From an uncultured Helicobacteraceae bacterium (GTDB taxonomy: Bacteria > Campylobacterota > Campylobacteria > Campylobacterales > Helicobacteraceae), in contig CAMWQM010000012.1 of NCBI GenBank assembly GCA_947176375.1, positions 1 to 52,844 of the forward strand: 52,844 bases of DNA. The letters run 5' to 3'. The position numbers were made by a program, and so were the translations under genes. The notes below the pieces were generated by a model, which saw only the letters and a list, made by a program, of their open reading frames with translations, did not search any database and was not told the origin of the DNA. Below, piece by piece: positions 33,442 through 40,862 of this stretch; within the stretch, counting starts at the first letter, position 1, and each line of letters begins with the position of its first letter.

Positions 33442-33995
33442 CACCAAATGATTGAATGAAGAATGAAAGACGGAATCAGGGCGGCGACCGCTCCGAAACA
33501 AGTAAACAAGAAGTCCATCAGTTCGACTGTGCCATGACCTTTGGAATCCCACCATTCCTTGATTGCTCCGGCGACACTTCCGGCGAATAAGCCAAGAATC
33601 GGCAAGAAGAATCCGACAACAAGCGAAATCAGGAAACCACACACGAAATGAATGCGTTTGTCACGCTGCTTTGCGGCGTTCCTGACGGCTTTTGCCGCTT
33701 CTTTGGCGTTATCCCATACATCTTCAAGCCAAAGACGTACACGGGCAAAAAACGGGGGCGTAACAAACGGCATTTCCCCGGTGATGTAAACGGGCGGTTG
33801 TGAATATCCGGCATTAACGCCCAACCACACCTTGCCCGCGAACAATATGCGGACACGTTCTTTGAAAGTCGGTCGCCAGCACGACACACATTGTTTGCCA
33901 TCACTCCAAACGGGTAACGGCTTGCAATCCGCGTCAAACATATCTTCCGGCTTCTGCAATACCTTTGTGGATTGCGGGAAATCAATCGGTTTCAT
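33441..33995 (-). CDS. Phage membrane protein
   Basis: 184 residues. The N-terminal region has CVSCWRPTFKERVRILFAGKVWLGVNAGYSQPPVYIT, a conserved small module found in many Bacteroidales phage proteins. The C-terminal part has two hydrophobic segments (about 116-143 and 157-182). Unit start: a -7 box TATTTTTG on the minus strand beginning 4 nt after the palindrome at 34039-34057. The function is unknown; co-transcription with the ParB-like and terminase genes suggests it acts late. ATGA overlap with the next gene. Confidence 0.6.
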   Translation of the reverse strand: MKPIDFPQSTKVLQKPEDMFDADCKPLPVWSDGKQCVSCWRPTFKERVRILFAGKVWLGVNAGYSQPPVYITGEMPFVTPPFFARVRLWLEDVWDNAKEAAKAVRNAAKQRDKRIHFVCGFLISLVVGFFLPILGLFAGSVAGAIKEWWDSKGHGTVELMDFLFTCFGAVAALIPSFILHSIIW

Positions 33996-34038
33996 ATTTT
34001 GCGATTTTGATTGGTGAATTTGAGTGCAAAAATAAAGC

Positions 34039-34057
34039 GTGTATCACTATGAAACAC
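34039..34057 (-). promoter_or_regulatory. 19-bp palindromic operator-like site upstream of the packaging genes
   Basis: GTGTATCACTATGAAACAC, extended by flanking AAAGC/GCTTT into a longer inverted repeat. It lies 43 nt upstream of the 33995 start. On the minus strand the -7 box TATTTTTG begins 4 nt after it. Confidence 0.65.
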
Positions 34058-34088
34058 GCTTTATCAAAAAAAGAAGTAAAAAAGTTAT

Positions 34089-34607
34089 TCAACCCTTGCG
34101 GGGGTTCAGGCGAATAGGGAAATTAGCAAACGACCATGCAAGCAAGGCGGCATCGCGTTCTTCCTGATTCGTGCGTTTTTTTTCGACCGGGCAAAACTGC
34201 GTCAATTCTTCGTGTGTAATCTTGCGGTCTTTGCCTGACCAACATTTGCGCAACGGGATGTGTTCGACAACAGGGATGCCGTAAAACTTGCACATTTCGA
34301 CAATCAGTTGCCCGACTTGATGATTGCACCCCACCTTGTAACCCGTCGCGGCGGCATATTGCTTCCGCCCCTTATCGACAAGATGCCAATTCCCGTGAAT
34401 CATCCAAGATGCTTCGACAACGACAACCAAAGACACGTCAAGGCTTCGGGCGCGGTCGGCAAGTGCGGTCAAGTACGATTGAAGTTGAAAGAAGCCCAAC
34501 GCATCAAGGGTTGTCACCTTGCGTTCATCGCATTTCAATACGGCATATCCGCTTTTGCCAATATCGGGGTCGATGCCCACGATGATGTCGTAATTCGTGC
34601 GCATCAA
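34089..34607 (-). CDS. RuvC-like Holliday junction resolvase
   Basis: 172 residues. The RNase H-fold acidic positions are all visible: Asp13 in GIDPDIGKSG, Glu65 in VVVVEAS, and Glu/Asp near 150-152 in NQEERDAALLAW. The length is that of RuvC. It resolves recombination junctions and branched DNA before packaging, fitting the recombination and terminase genes. Its start overlaps the SSB stop by 4 nt. Confidence 0.83.
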   Translation of the reverse strand: MMRTNYDIIVGIDPDIGKSGYAVLKCDERKVTTLDALGFFQLQSYLTALADRARSLDVSLVVVVEASWMIHGNWHLVDKGRKQYAAATGYKVGCNHQVGQLIVEMCKFYGIPVVEHIPLRKCWSGKDRKITHEELTQFCPVEKKRTNQEERDAALLAWSFANFPIRLNPRKG

Positions 34608-34978
34608 TACCCGGTGTTATATCCGCCGGGCTGACCGCCGAATGGGTCGTTGTTACTTACCGGGGCGGTGTTCTCGTTTTTCAGCCCGCAAAGCTGCACT
34701 TCACTTGCCGACACGTTGATGCCGACGTTCCATTGCCCGTTGTTGCCCTGATACTGCTTGACCGAAAGGTTGCCACGAACAAACACTTTCGCGCCTTTTT
34801 TCAGGTAGGGGGTAAGGTTGCCGCCATTGCCGTTCATCAGGACGGACACCCATGTGGTGTATTCCGTGCCATTGCGCTTCTCGGAACTTGCGACGTTGAA
34901 CGACACACATTCATTGCCGTTGATGTTCTTGATTTCGGCATCGTTGCCGATGTTGCCGATAACTTCGATTTTTAACAT
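34604..34978 (-). CDS. ssb: Single-stranded DNA-binding protein
   Basis: 124 residues. The OB-fold sequence begins MLKIEVIGNIGNDAEIKNING and has the usual SSB strands (VSFNVASSEKRNG, TTWVSVLMNG, YLKKGAKVFVRGNLSVKQYQG). The C-terminus is Gly/Asn-rich (NNDPFGGQPGGYNTGY) without the acidic DDDIPF tip, so its interaction with host SSB partners may differ. It protects ssDNA in replication and recombination. Confidence 0.92.
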   Translation of the reverse strand: MLKIEVIGNIGNDAEIKNINGNECVSFNVASSEKRNGTEYTTWVSVLMNGNGGNLTPYLKKGAKVFVRGNLSVKQYQGNNGQWNVGINVSASEVQLCGLKNENTAPVSNNDPFGGQPGGYNTGY

Positions 34979-34996
34979 GATGATTTATTGTTTTAG

Positions 34997-35179
34997 TTAA
35001 AGATGGTCTTGTTCGATGTCTTGCCACGTTTCGCCGTCGAAAGTGACAAGATGATGGGTTTGGTCAATCACAACCATGTCGGCATCCGGGTTGAAATGAT
35101 TGTCGGCTTGAAACCAATCGGTGTAAAATGCCGACCTTTCACCCGTCACCAGGTCGGTTGTAATGACAAGATATTTCAT
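34997..35179 (-). CDS. Small hypothetical protein
   Basis: 60 residues from the ATG at 35177-35179 (MKYLVITTDLVTGERSAFYTDWFQADNHFNPD...). An ATG three codons upstream (35188) is also possible. An upstream in-frame extension crosses repeated TGCAAATGC words and is not credited. Alpha/beta and acidic, containing MVVIDQTHHLVTFDGETW. It lies between the MazG-like and SSB genes. Function unknown. Confidence 0.6.
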   Translation of the reverse strand: MKYLVITTDLVTGERSAFYTDWFQADNHFNPDADMVVIDQTHHLVTFDGETWQDIEQDHL

Positions 35180-35200
35180 TCGTGCCATATCCTTTTGATG

Positions 35201-35233
35201 TGCATTTGCATTGCTTTTGTTCTGCATTTGCAT
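35201..35233. repeat. TGCAAATGC-type repeat cluster, locus 1
   Basis: Two tandem words read on the minus strand: ATGCAAATGCA and GCAATGCAAATGCA, in the short gap before the 60-residue gene. The 14-mer GCAATGCAAATGCA recurs exactly at 41383-41396, and related 15-mers are shared between 41386-41400 and 50292-50306. Origin iterons or regulator sites are possible. Confidence 0.4.
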
Positions 35234-35811
35234 CAATACTTTTTGCCGTGCTTTAACGGACGTGTGGCATTGTAGCGCATTTTTGCCCGGACGTGCCAAT
35301 CAAGATGAAAACCCCTGCACTTTGCCCATTCGCTGACATAGTGAATGCCGAATTGAATGCGCTTGAAAATGTTGATGTTTTCACGGCACAGCCCTTTGGT
35401 CAGTGCAAAGGCATTTTCGGTGAAGCTGAATCGGTCGAATGCCCGGTGATACTTGTTCGGGCTGAACTTGTCGAAGTCGATGCCCAAACGTCCGGCAAGG
35501 TCAAGAAGCCGAATCACCACATCCGCCATTTCATCTTCCACGGTGTTTTTGATGAATGATTCAAACACACCGTGGAAACTCTTGGAGGTTTCGATGGCTT
35601 CACGCAAGTTTTCGCGCATAGTGTTCGTTGCCGGGCCGATGTTGGTTCTTTCAAGGTTGCTATAACGTCCGGCGCGGTCGGCTTCGACCATTTCGGCAAC
35701 TTCGGTGACAACAAGCATCAAACAATGTTCAATGCTTGGGTCGCTTTCCCACCATCCATGCTTGACGGCGTTTTCGTGGGCGGCTTGTGATAGTTCATTC
35801 AGATTTTTCAT
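35233..35811 (-). CDS. MazG-like NTP pyrophosphohydrolase
   Basis: 192 residues. The all-alpha NTP-PPase motif EVAEMVEADRAG followed by EDEMADVVIRLLDLAGRLGID gives the expected ExxE and ExxD metal-binding pairs. The N-terminal HENAVKHGWW and the C-terminal basic extension are typical of phage dUTPase-like or MazG relatives in Bacteroidota. It hydrolyses an NTP or modified nucleotide, likely to adjust the pool for phage DNA synthesis or to counter stress signals. It is part of the nucleotide/modification block. Confidence 0.83.
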   Translation of the reverse strand: MKNLNELSQAAHENAVKHGWWESDPSIEHCLMLVVTEVAEMVEADRAGRYSNLERTNIGPATNTMRENLREAIETSKSFHGVFESFIKNTVEDEMADVVIRLLDLAGRLGIDFDKFSPNKYHRAFDRFSFTENAFALTKGLCRENINIFKRIQFGIHYVSEWAKCRGFHLDWHVRAKMRYNATRPLKHGKKY

Positions 35812-35812
35812 T

Positions 35813-36465
35813 TCAGAAAAGTTTTAATTGTTGTTGATGATACAAAAGACGTTGTTTCGCGGCTTGATAATACCCGGCATCAAGCTCGATTCCCAACATT
35901 TCAAAGTTTAGGTCATGCGCTGCAAGGCAAATTGACCCTGACCCCAAGTGTGTGTCAAGAATCTTATCGCCCGGTTTTGCATAGTTGTTGAGCAACCAAC
36001 CGTAAAGCGATTTTGGCTTTTCGGTCGGATGGATTGTGTGTTGCTTTGCAAGTTCACATCGGTTGATTGTAACAAGGCGGGTCGGGCAATCGAATGATGA
36101 ATAAGCCAATTCACAATCCGACATTGTAAGCCCGGTTTGACCTTTGAACCACACAATCCACCCTTTTGTGCCTTTGTCAAGCATCGGAACAAAGTAATTT
36201 GCGCCCCAAATGATTTGATTTTTACTAACACGTTGCAACTCAGTAAAATAAATGGGGGGGGTAATTTATCCCATCCCTTTGTGTCGTGATGCTTTCGGTT
36301 GTGCTTCGGGTTCTTGCAAATGCAAGCCTTTTGCCCGTCAATGCCGATGCCATAAGGCGGGTCAACGATTGCAAGGTCAAAGGCGTTGTCCGGCAACGTC
36401 GCCATGACTTCAAGGCAATCAGCATTGACAAGGCTTATTCGCCCGAATGTTTCAATCTCGTTCAT
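35813..36465 (-). CDS. DNA adenine/cytosine-N4 methyltransferase, frameshifted at an 8-nt C tract
   Basis: The N-terminal frame (36465 leftward, MNEIETFGRISLVNADCLEVM) has the catalytic motif DPPYGIGID. The C-terminal frame (to 35813) has TEKPKSLYGWLLNNYAKPGDKILDTHLGSGSICLAA, the SAM-binding motif I, in the permuted order of N4/N6 methyltransferases. The frames join at eight G (plus strand 36254-36261). With nine the protein would read LPPPIYFTELQRVSKNQIIWGANYF and run about 217 residues; with eight it stops early. The enzyme would modify phage DNA. The tract suggests phase variation or a sequencing error. Confidence 0.8.
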
Positions 36466-36619
36466 CAGTGTTGCGCTTGTTGGTTTCCTCCTGATTCACC
36501 TTGCGCCGTGCAATGCTTTCAAAAACGAAACGATAGTTTATTTTCGGAAACAAATAACGATGGTCAAATTCAAAACAATAGAATGTTCCACCCTTTTTGT
36601 CATTCGTTTTCTTGCCCAT
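36452..36619 (-). CDS. Small basic protein coupled to the exonuclease gene
   Basis: 55 residues, MGKKTNDKKGGTFYCFEFD... to NTDERD. The ATG overlaps the exonuclease stop as TAATG (36617-36621), and the ORF overlaps the methyltransferase start by 14 nt, so it fills the gap between two real genes. It is strongly basic with a small aromatic core (FYCFEFDHRYLF). Function unknown; support is gene packing. Confidence 0.5.
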   Translation of the reverse strand: MGKKTNDKKGGTFYCFEFDHRYLFPKINYRFVFESIARRKVNQEETNKRNTDERD

Positions 36620-37206
36620 TACACCCCGCGCATTATGAATTTCGACATGATGAAGTCAAACACTGCCTTTGTCACATAGATGTCAAAGGATGCGTCGTGA
36701 AGTTTTCCGGCGGTCGTGTCGATGCCCAAGAAGTCGGCGACGGTCGCAAGTTTGAAGTTCTGCAATTCGGCGCGGCGGTCAGCAAGGAATGTCGATGCAA
36801 GCACAAGAACGTCGATTGAATCCGCCCAAAAGAACGAACCAAAGAACTTGTCGCCGTTCTGCAAGAAGAATCCGCGCAAAAAGTTATCATCGAATCCCCG
36901 GTTGTTGTACCCGACAAGGTGGAATTTGTCGGTCTTGTCGAATTTATCAACGTACTTTGAAAGCATTGCGACAAGCTGCGTGTAAACCTGACCCATCGGG
37001 GGATAAGCCATGATTTGTTCACGGGTAACGCCACCGACTTCAAGGGCGGCATCATCGATTTGTGCTTTGGGGTTCGGCTGAACCTTAAAGTCGAATGTTT
37101 CAACGGTCTTGCCGTCAATCACGATTTCACCGCTTATTTGGTGGATGCCGTGGCGACCGGGGTTTGTTCCCGTTGTTTCAAGGTCGTAAAAGAATAATTT
37201 TGACAT
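36619..37206 (-). CDS. DEDD-family 3'-5' exonuclease
   Basis: 195 residues. ExoI motif FYDLETTGT (Asp8, Glu10), motif II around GYNNRGFDDNFL, and motif III HDASFDIYVTK are those of DnaQ-like exonucleases with a HxxxxxD end (DEDDh). It probably trims DNA ends in replication or recombination, or degrades competing nucleic acid. It starts a unit: a -7 box TAACTTTG (minus) abuts the palindrome at 37223-37241. Confidence 0.87.
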   Translation of the reverse strand: MSKLFFYDLETTGTNPGRHGIHQISGEIVIDGKTVETFDFKVQPNPKAQIDDAALEVGGVTREQIMAYPPMGQVYTQLVAMLSKYVDKFDKTDKFHLVGYNNRGFDDNFLRGFFLQNGDKFFGSFFWADSIDVLVLASTFLADRRAELQNFKLATVADFLGIDTTAGKLHDASFDIYVTKAVFDFIMSKFIMRGV

Positions 37207-37222
37207 TGTAATTTATATTTTG

Positions 37223-37241
37223 ATGCCTTACTATAAGACAA
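37223..37241 (-). promoter_or_regulatory. 19-bp palindromic operator-like site upstream of the exonuclease
   Basis: ATGCCTTACTATAAGACAA on the plus strand. On the minus strand the -7 box TAACTTTG overlaps its first three bases, so the palindrome covers the transcription start. It is 16 nt from the exonuclease ATG. Confidence 0.6.
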
Positions 37242-37247
37242 AGTTAA

Positions 37248-38314
37248 TTAAATTTTTGATAACCATTGTTCCCATATCGCGGACGCAATTTGCGCCATCA
37301 TCACGGGCGGCACGGACATTCCGCAAATGTAGTGTGGTGATTGTCCGGCAAAGTTATAATCTTGTGGGAATGTTGACACGCTGCACACTTCGGATGTACC
37401 CAAATAACGGGGTTGGTCAAAGTGAATCAAGCATGATTCCTTGCTTGCAAGTGTTGGACACACCTTGTCGGGGTAAACATAGGATTGATTGAAGTTCGAC
37501 CCTTTTCCGAATAGACGCTCATTTGCCGACCCTTGGTTGATGTCGCCCGGTTTGCGGTTATCCCACAAAAGCCGAATGACCTTTGAAGAAAATTCGCGTC
37601 CTGAATAGTCGGTCACATCGCTCATCGGAATCGGACTTTCGTTGAAATCCAAGACCAAACGGGGCATAACGTCAAAAAGGTTATATTCTAATGGCACACG
37701 TTCCACAAGGTCTTTTCGCAAACACACGAAAAAGACACGTTCACGGCGTTGTGGCACACCCATTGTTTGAGCGTCAAGAAGCCAATGTTGCACGATATAT
37801 CCGGCATCTTCAAATGCTTGATATATTTTTCCGACATAGGCTTTTGCTTCTCCAAGCAATAGCCCTTTGACATTTTCGGCGACAACAACTTTCGGTTTAA
37901 GTCGTTTGGCAAGGTCGATGAAGTCGAAAAACAACGTGTCAAGCACTTGTTCCGCCTGACCCTCGCGGAATTTCTTTTTCTTACCCCATGCTTCTTCACG
38001 GCTTCCAGCCATCGAAAAAGTTGAACAAGGGGGCGACCCGTCCAAGATGTCAAGGTTAAATAGTTCCGGCGGTAAGTCGGCACGGTTCTTAAACTCTTGG
38101 ATGGGTTCAAGGAAGGGAAACCAGGGGTCGTGGTTCTGACAATAGGCATACATCATTCGGTGGTCAATCTCGTTACATCCTACAACGTCATAACCCGCTA
38201 ATTTATAACCCATTGTTGACCCCCCCCACAAGCGAAACACGAAAAAACTTTTCCTTTGTCTTTCGTGAATTGAGCATCTTTCAATGTCCAACGATAAGGG
38301 AATTTATGATTCAT
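37248..38314 (-). CDS. DNA (cytosine-5) methyltransferase, frameshifted at an 8-nt G tract
   Basis: The start is the ATG at 38312-38314, overlapping the previous stop as ATGA (MNHKFPYRWTLKDAQFTKDKGKVF...). Motif I reads FSCFACGGG, then the frame shifts after eight G (38220-38227). In the other frame GGSTMGYKLAGYDVVGCNEID and all later motifs follow: SPPCSTFS (motif IV, catalytic Cys), ENVKG (VI), QRRERVFFV (VIII) and a target-recognition region. Nine G would give CGGGSTMGYK and about 355 residues. A TTG start at 38291 gives a 347-residue frame that skips part of motif I. The enzyme would methylate phage DNA. Confidence 0.83.
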
Positions 38315-38526
38315 TTACTTTTTGTTAAAGGGGTTATTGATTCAATCGAATATTCATATCGGATTTGTTCCGACCTCTTGTGAATGCCGCACACTTTTTC
38401 TTCTCTGCCATCTTGAAACCTGACAAGCCATTTTGCCGGGCGTGAACATGGTGTGGAATTGTGCCATCCCCGGACACGGCTTGCGCCGCAATCCACAAGG
38501 CATTCGCATTTGATAGATTCTTTCAT
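38311..38526 (-). CDS. Small cysteine-rich protein
   Basis: 71 residues with CECLVDCG, CSRPAKW and CGIHKR, suggesting a zinc-binding fold. It is translationally coupled to the cytosine methyltransferase (ATGA overlap). Small zinc-finger proteins next to methyltransferases occur in phages; whether it is a partner is unknown. Confidence 0.6.
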   Translation of the reverse strand: MKESIKCECLVDCGASRVRGWHNSTPCSRPAKWLVRFQDGREEKVCGIHKRSEQIRYEYSIESITPLTKSK

Positions 38527-38531
38527 TTGGT

Positions 38532-39119
38532 TTACTTTACATTTAATAATTTATTTACTTTTTCGGCAAGTTCATGGAATTGCGGGTTGTAGTTGAAATC
38601 ATCATCATATTTCCGCAAGAAGTGAAGCATTGAAGAATGGTCACGGTGAACGTGCTTTGCAATCTGCGTCAACGTCATTTTCAGACGGCGGCAATGATGC
38701 ACGAAAAGCATCCGGGCATAAAAACAATCACGTTTCCGGCTTTTGGTCGCATACTGATTCAGGCGCAACCCAGTAACCTCGTGAATTGCGTTTTGAATGC
38801 GTAGCACCGCGCGGTTTTCGCGTCGGATATTCGATTCAAACCAAACATCAAAGTTCAGGCGGTTGGCGATGTCATATTCAATCGACGCGCCCCGGCTTTC
38901 AATCCAATTATCCATCATGTAAATTGCTTCACAATCAAGAAGCATTCGGATGTCTGCAACCATGTGGTCTTTCCATGTCGCCTTATCATCAAGCCCATTA
39001 TTCAGGGGATTCACCGCTTCAAACCCGATTGCATTCAGCAAGTCGGCGGCATCGGCAAACCGTTGTCGGGCTTCGGACAACGGCAACCCCGTTATTTTTC
39101 CACTGATATAGATTTTCAT
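38532..39119 (-). CDS. DUF4406-like domain fused to a DnaA domain IV-like helix-turn-helix
   Basis: 195 residues. The N-terminal ~95 residues (MKIYISGKITGLPLSEARQRFADAADLLNAIGFEAVNPL ... ADIRMLLDCEAIYMMDNWIESRGASIEYDIA) match DUF4406, a nucleoside deoxyribosyltransferase-like fold. The C-terminal ~95 residues (VTGLRLNQYATKSRKRDCFYARMLFVHHCRRLKMTLTQIAKHVHRDHSSMLHFLRKY) resemble DnaA domain IV: a basic arrangement and RDHSSMLH in place of the DnaA signature DHTTVLHA. The combination could bind DnaA-box DNA. It lies between the antirepressor and the methyltransferase. The link between the two domains is what is seen; its role is inferred. Confidence 0.72.
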   Translation of the reverse strand: MKIYISGKITGLPLSEARQRFADAADLLNAIGFEAVNPLNNGLDDKATWKDHMVADIRMLLDCEAIYMMDNWIESRGASIEYDIANRLNFDVWFESNIRRENRAVLRIQNAIHEVTGLRLNQYATKSRKRDCFYARMLFVHHCRRLKMTLTQIAKHVHRDHSSMLHFLRKYDDDFNYNPQFHELAEKVNKLLNVK

Positions 39120-39889
39120 GGGTGTTCGGATTTATAGACAAATTTGTTGATGAAATACTGTTGCCCCTTGATGGTGACAAGCGTTGTCCGGGTTTGGATG
39201 GGTTCGCCCGTGTGCGGGTGATAGCGTGTTCCCGTCCTGACCTCAAACAAGCCCATTTCAAGGGCGCGTTGGGTCGGGTCGTTATATTCCGACCCGCACT
39301 TGTGCAAGAAGCCATTTTCGCGCATCCACTGATAAAGCCGGATTTCGCCCGTGTCAACCCCGTTTTGACGTATCAGTTTCGCAAGCTGCCCAATCAGGAT
39401 TGATTCACCCGCGATTTCAAGGGCATTGGCAAAGTTTACTTTCGGGGCTTGCGCGGCAAGTTGCTTTTGTTGGGCTTCGATGGTTTCGGCTTGTTCGGCG
39501 GCAAGGCGTAAGGCTTGGGCGAATGTCTGCGGGATTGCCGGGGTTTGAGGTTGCACCGGGGCAATCTCTTTCAAGGCTTGTTCCATCGCGTCGAATTGCT
39601 GAATGAAGCCGACCTTGAATTGCAAGGCGCGTTCCCCGGTCAGGCTCATGGCAAGCAAAGAAAAACCGTCGCGGTTCATTAGGAACATGGGTTGCGTTTG
39701 TCCGCGCCCGTCAAGATATGTGATTTCGTGAAACCATGATTTCGCGGCTAAATTTTGAGCCGCCAAATTACGAATCGACTTCAAGACATTCTTGTGCATC
39801 TTGCCGAACACTTGCGCCACCTTGACGGAATCGGTCACGGGCGTTCCTTTGTCAGTCTTATAGACCACTTGTTGAATTGCCGTTTCCAT
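39116..39889 (-). CDS. Phage antirepressor (Rha N-terminal domain plus KilA-C/ANT-like C-terminal domain)
   Basis: 257 residues. The N-terminal part (VVYKTDKGTPVTDSVKVAQVFGKMHKNVLKSIRNL; FLMNRDGFSLLAMSLTGERALQFKVGFIQQFDAME) is the Rha/pRha regulatory domain. The C-terminal part (ESILIGQLAKLIRQNGVDTGEIRLYQWMRENGFLHK; TRTTLVTIKGQQYFINKF) is the phage antirepressor C-terminal domain. A helical linker rich in Gln joins them. In other phages such proteins inhibit repressors or interfere with host factors; here it may promote induction, because the repressor lacks a self-cleavage domain. Overlaps the next gene by 4 nt. Confidence 0.85.
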   Translation of the reverse strand: METAIQQVVYKTDKGTPVTDSVKVAQVFGKMHKNVLKSIRNLAAQNLAAKSWFHEITYLDGRGQTQPMFLMNRDGFSLLAMSLTGERALQFKVGFIQQFDAMEQALKEIAPVQPQTPAIPQTFAQALRLAAEQAETIEAQQKQLAAQAPKVNFANALEIAGESILIGQLAKLIRQNGVDTGEIRLYQWMRENGFLHKCGSEYNDPTQRALEMGLFEVRTGTRYHPHTGEPIQTRTTLVTIKGQQYFINKFVYKSEHP

Positions 39890-39901
39890 TGCAATACGCG
39901 G

Positions 39902-40090
39902 TTAGATTGTGAACAAGTCAGGTTCTTTCACGGTGGGCGGCTCAATAAGTCTTTGCGCTTCTTCATCAAACCGCTTTTCAAGAATTTTTGATTGACGCAA
40001 AGCGACATAATCACGGGTCTTGAAGTATTCCTTTTGCGCCTTGCGCATTTCGACCGCAAGGGCGATGACTGATTTTAATTTTTCTTCCAT
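39902..40090 (-). CDS. Small helical protein
   Basis: 62 residues, nearly all helix (MEEKLKSVIALAVEMRKAQKEYFKTRDYVALRQSKILEKRFDEEAQRLIE), ending VKEPDLFTI. Small proteins of this type follow helicase loader genes in many Bacteroidales phages. Function unknown; the C-terminal DLFTI resembles a short clamp- or SSB-binding peptide, but this is weak. Confidence 0.62.
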   Translation of the reverse strand: MEEKLKSVIALAVEMRKAQKEYFKTRDYVALRQSKILEKRFDEEAQRLIEPPTVKEPDLFTI

Positions 40091-40109
40091 TGTAATTTAA
40101 TTTTTGATT

Positions 40110-40862
40110 TTATAGTTTTCGGCGGTCTTTGCCCTTAATGACAAGGTTGTTGCACATTTGACGCAAGCGGGATGCCACACGGTCGCCATAACGGGCAACA
40201 AGGCGGTCACTTCCCATCGGCAAATTCGATGTGATAAGGGTTAATTCGTTGGTCAGGTCGCCCCGATATTCGATAAGCTGCCGGACGGCATCAACGCGGT
40301 TGCCCATGTAAAGGGATTCTTCTTGTTCTTGCCCGAAATCCTGAATGGCGATAATCGGCGACTTCTTCAAGTCGGTAATCTTGCCATCTTCGGCGAAAAT
40401 TTCGCACACTTCATCAGCGCGAACAATTCGCCACCACAACGTGCGGTTGTCATCTTTTTCATAATTGACTGGAATTGAAATTTTGAATCCAAGTGCCGAC
40501 ACATAAGCCCGCATAATTTCAAGACACCACGATTTGCCCGACCCGGTTGTGCCGCCGATGTATATGCCCGCGTAAAGGTCGCCCGGCACAATTTCCCCGG
40601 TGTCGGGGTGAATCTGCTTCATCGACGCATCGCAATGACACCACTTGATGAAATTTTCGTATGCAAAGCGGTTTTCCGAATCAATCACAAATTTGCGGTC
40701 GCGGGTCTTGCCGATTGCTTCAATTATCTTCAAGGCATTTTCGATGTTATAATCTGCCCCGGTGTACTTGTAGCGGGTCATGCGGGCAAATGTGCCGCGC
40801 TCCTCGATTGCTCGCAAGATTTTTTCAAGGCCGGGAATTTCATTTTTATTGTTCATTGCCAT
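40110..40862 (-). CDS. DnaC-like helicase loader (AAA+ ATPase)
   Basis: 250 residues; the second Met (40856) is an alternative start. Walker A GGTTGSGKS (103-111), Walker B-like SPIIAIQDFGQE (with Asp-Phe-Gly rather than the usual DD), sensor region TLITSNLPMGSDRLVARYGDRVASRLRQMCNNLV. These are the DnaC/phage loader features. It loads the host DnaB helicase on phage DNA with the initiator encoded next to it. Its start overlaps the DUF4373 gene end by about 10 nt. Confidence 0.87.
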   Translation of the reverse strand: MAMNNKNEIPGLEKILRAIEERGTFARMTRYKYTGADYNIENALKIIEAIGKTRDRKFVIDSENRFAYENFIKWCHCDASMKQIHPDTGEIVPGDLYAGIYIGGTTGSGKSWCLEIMRAYVSALGFKISIPVNYEKDDNRTLWWRIVRADEVCEIFAEDGKITDLKKSPIIAIQDFGQEQEESLYMGNRVDAVRQLIEYRGDLTNELTLITSNLPMGSDRLVARYGDRVASRLRQMCNNLVIKGKDRRKL

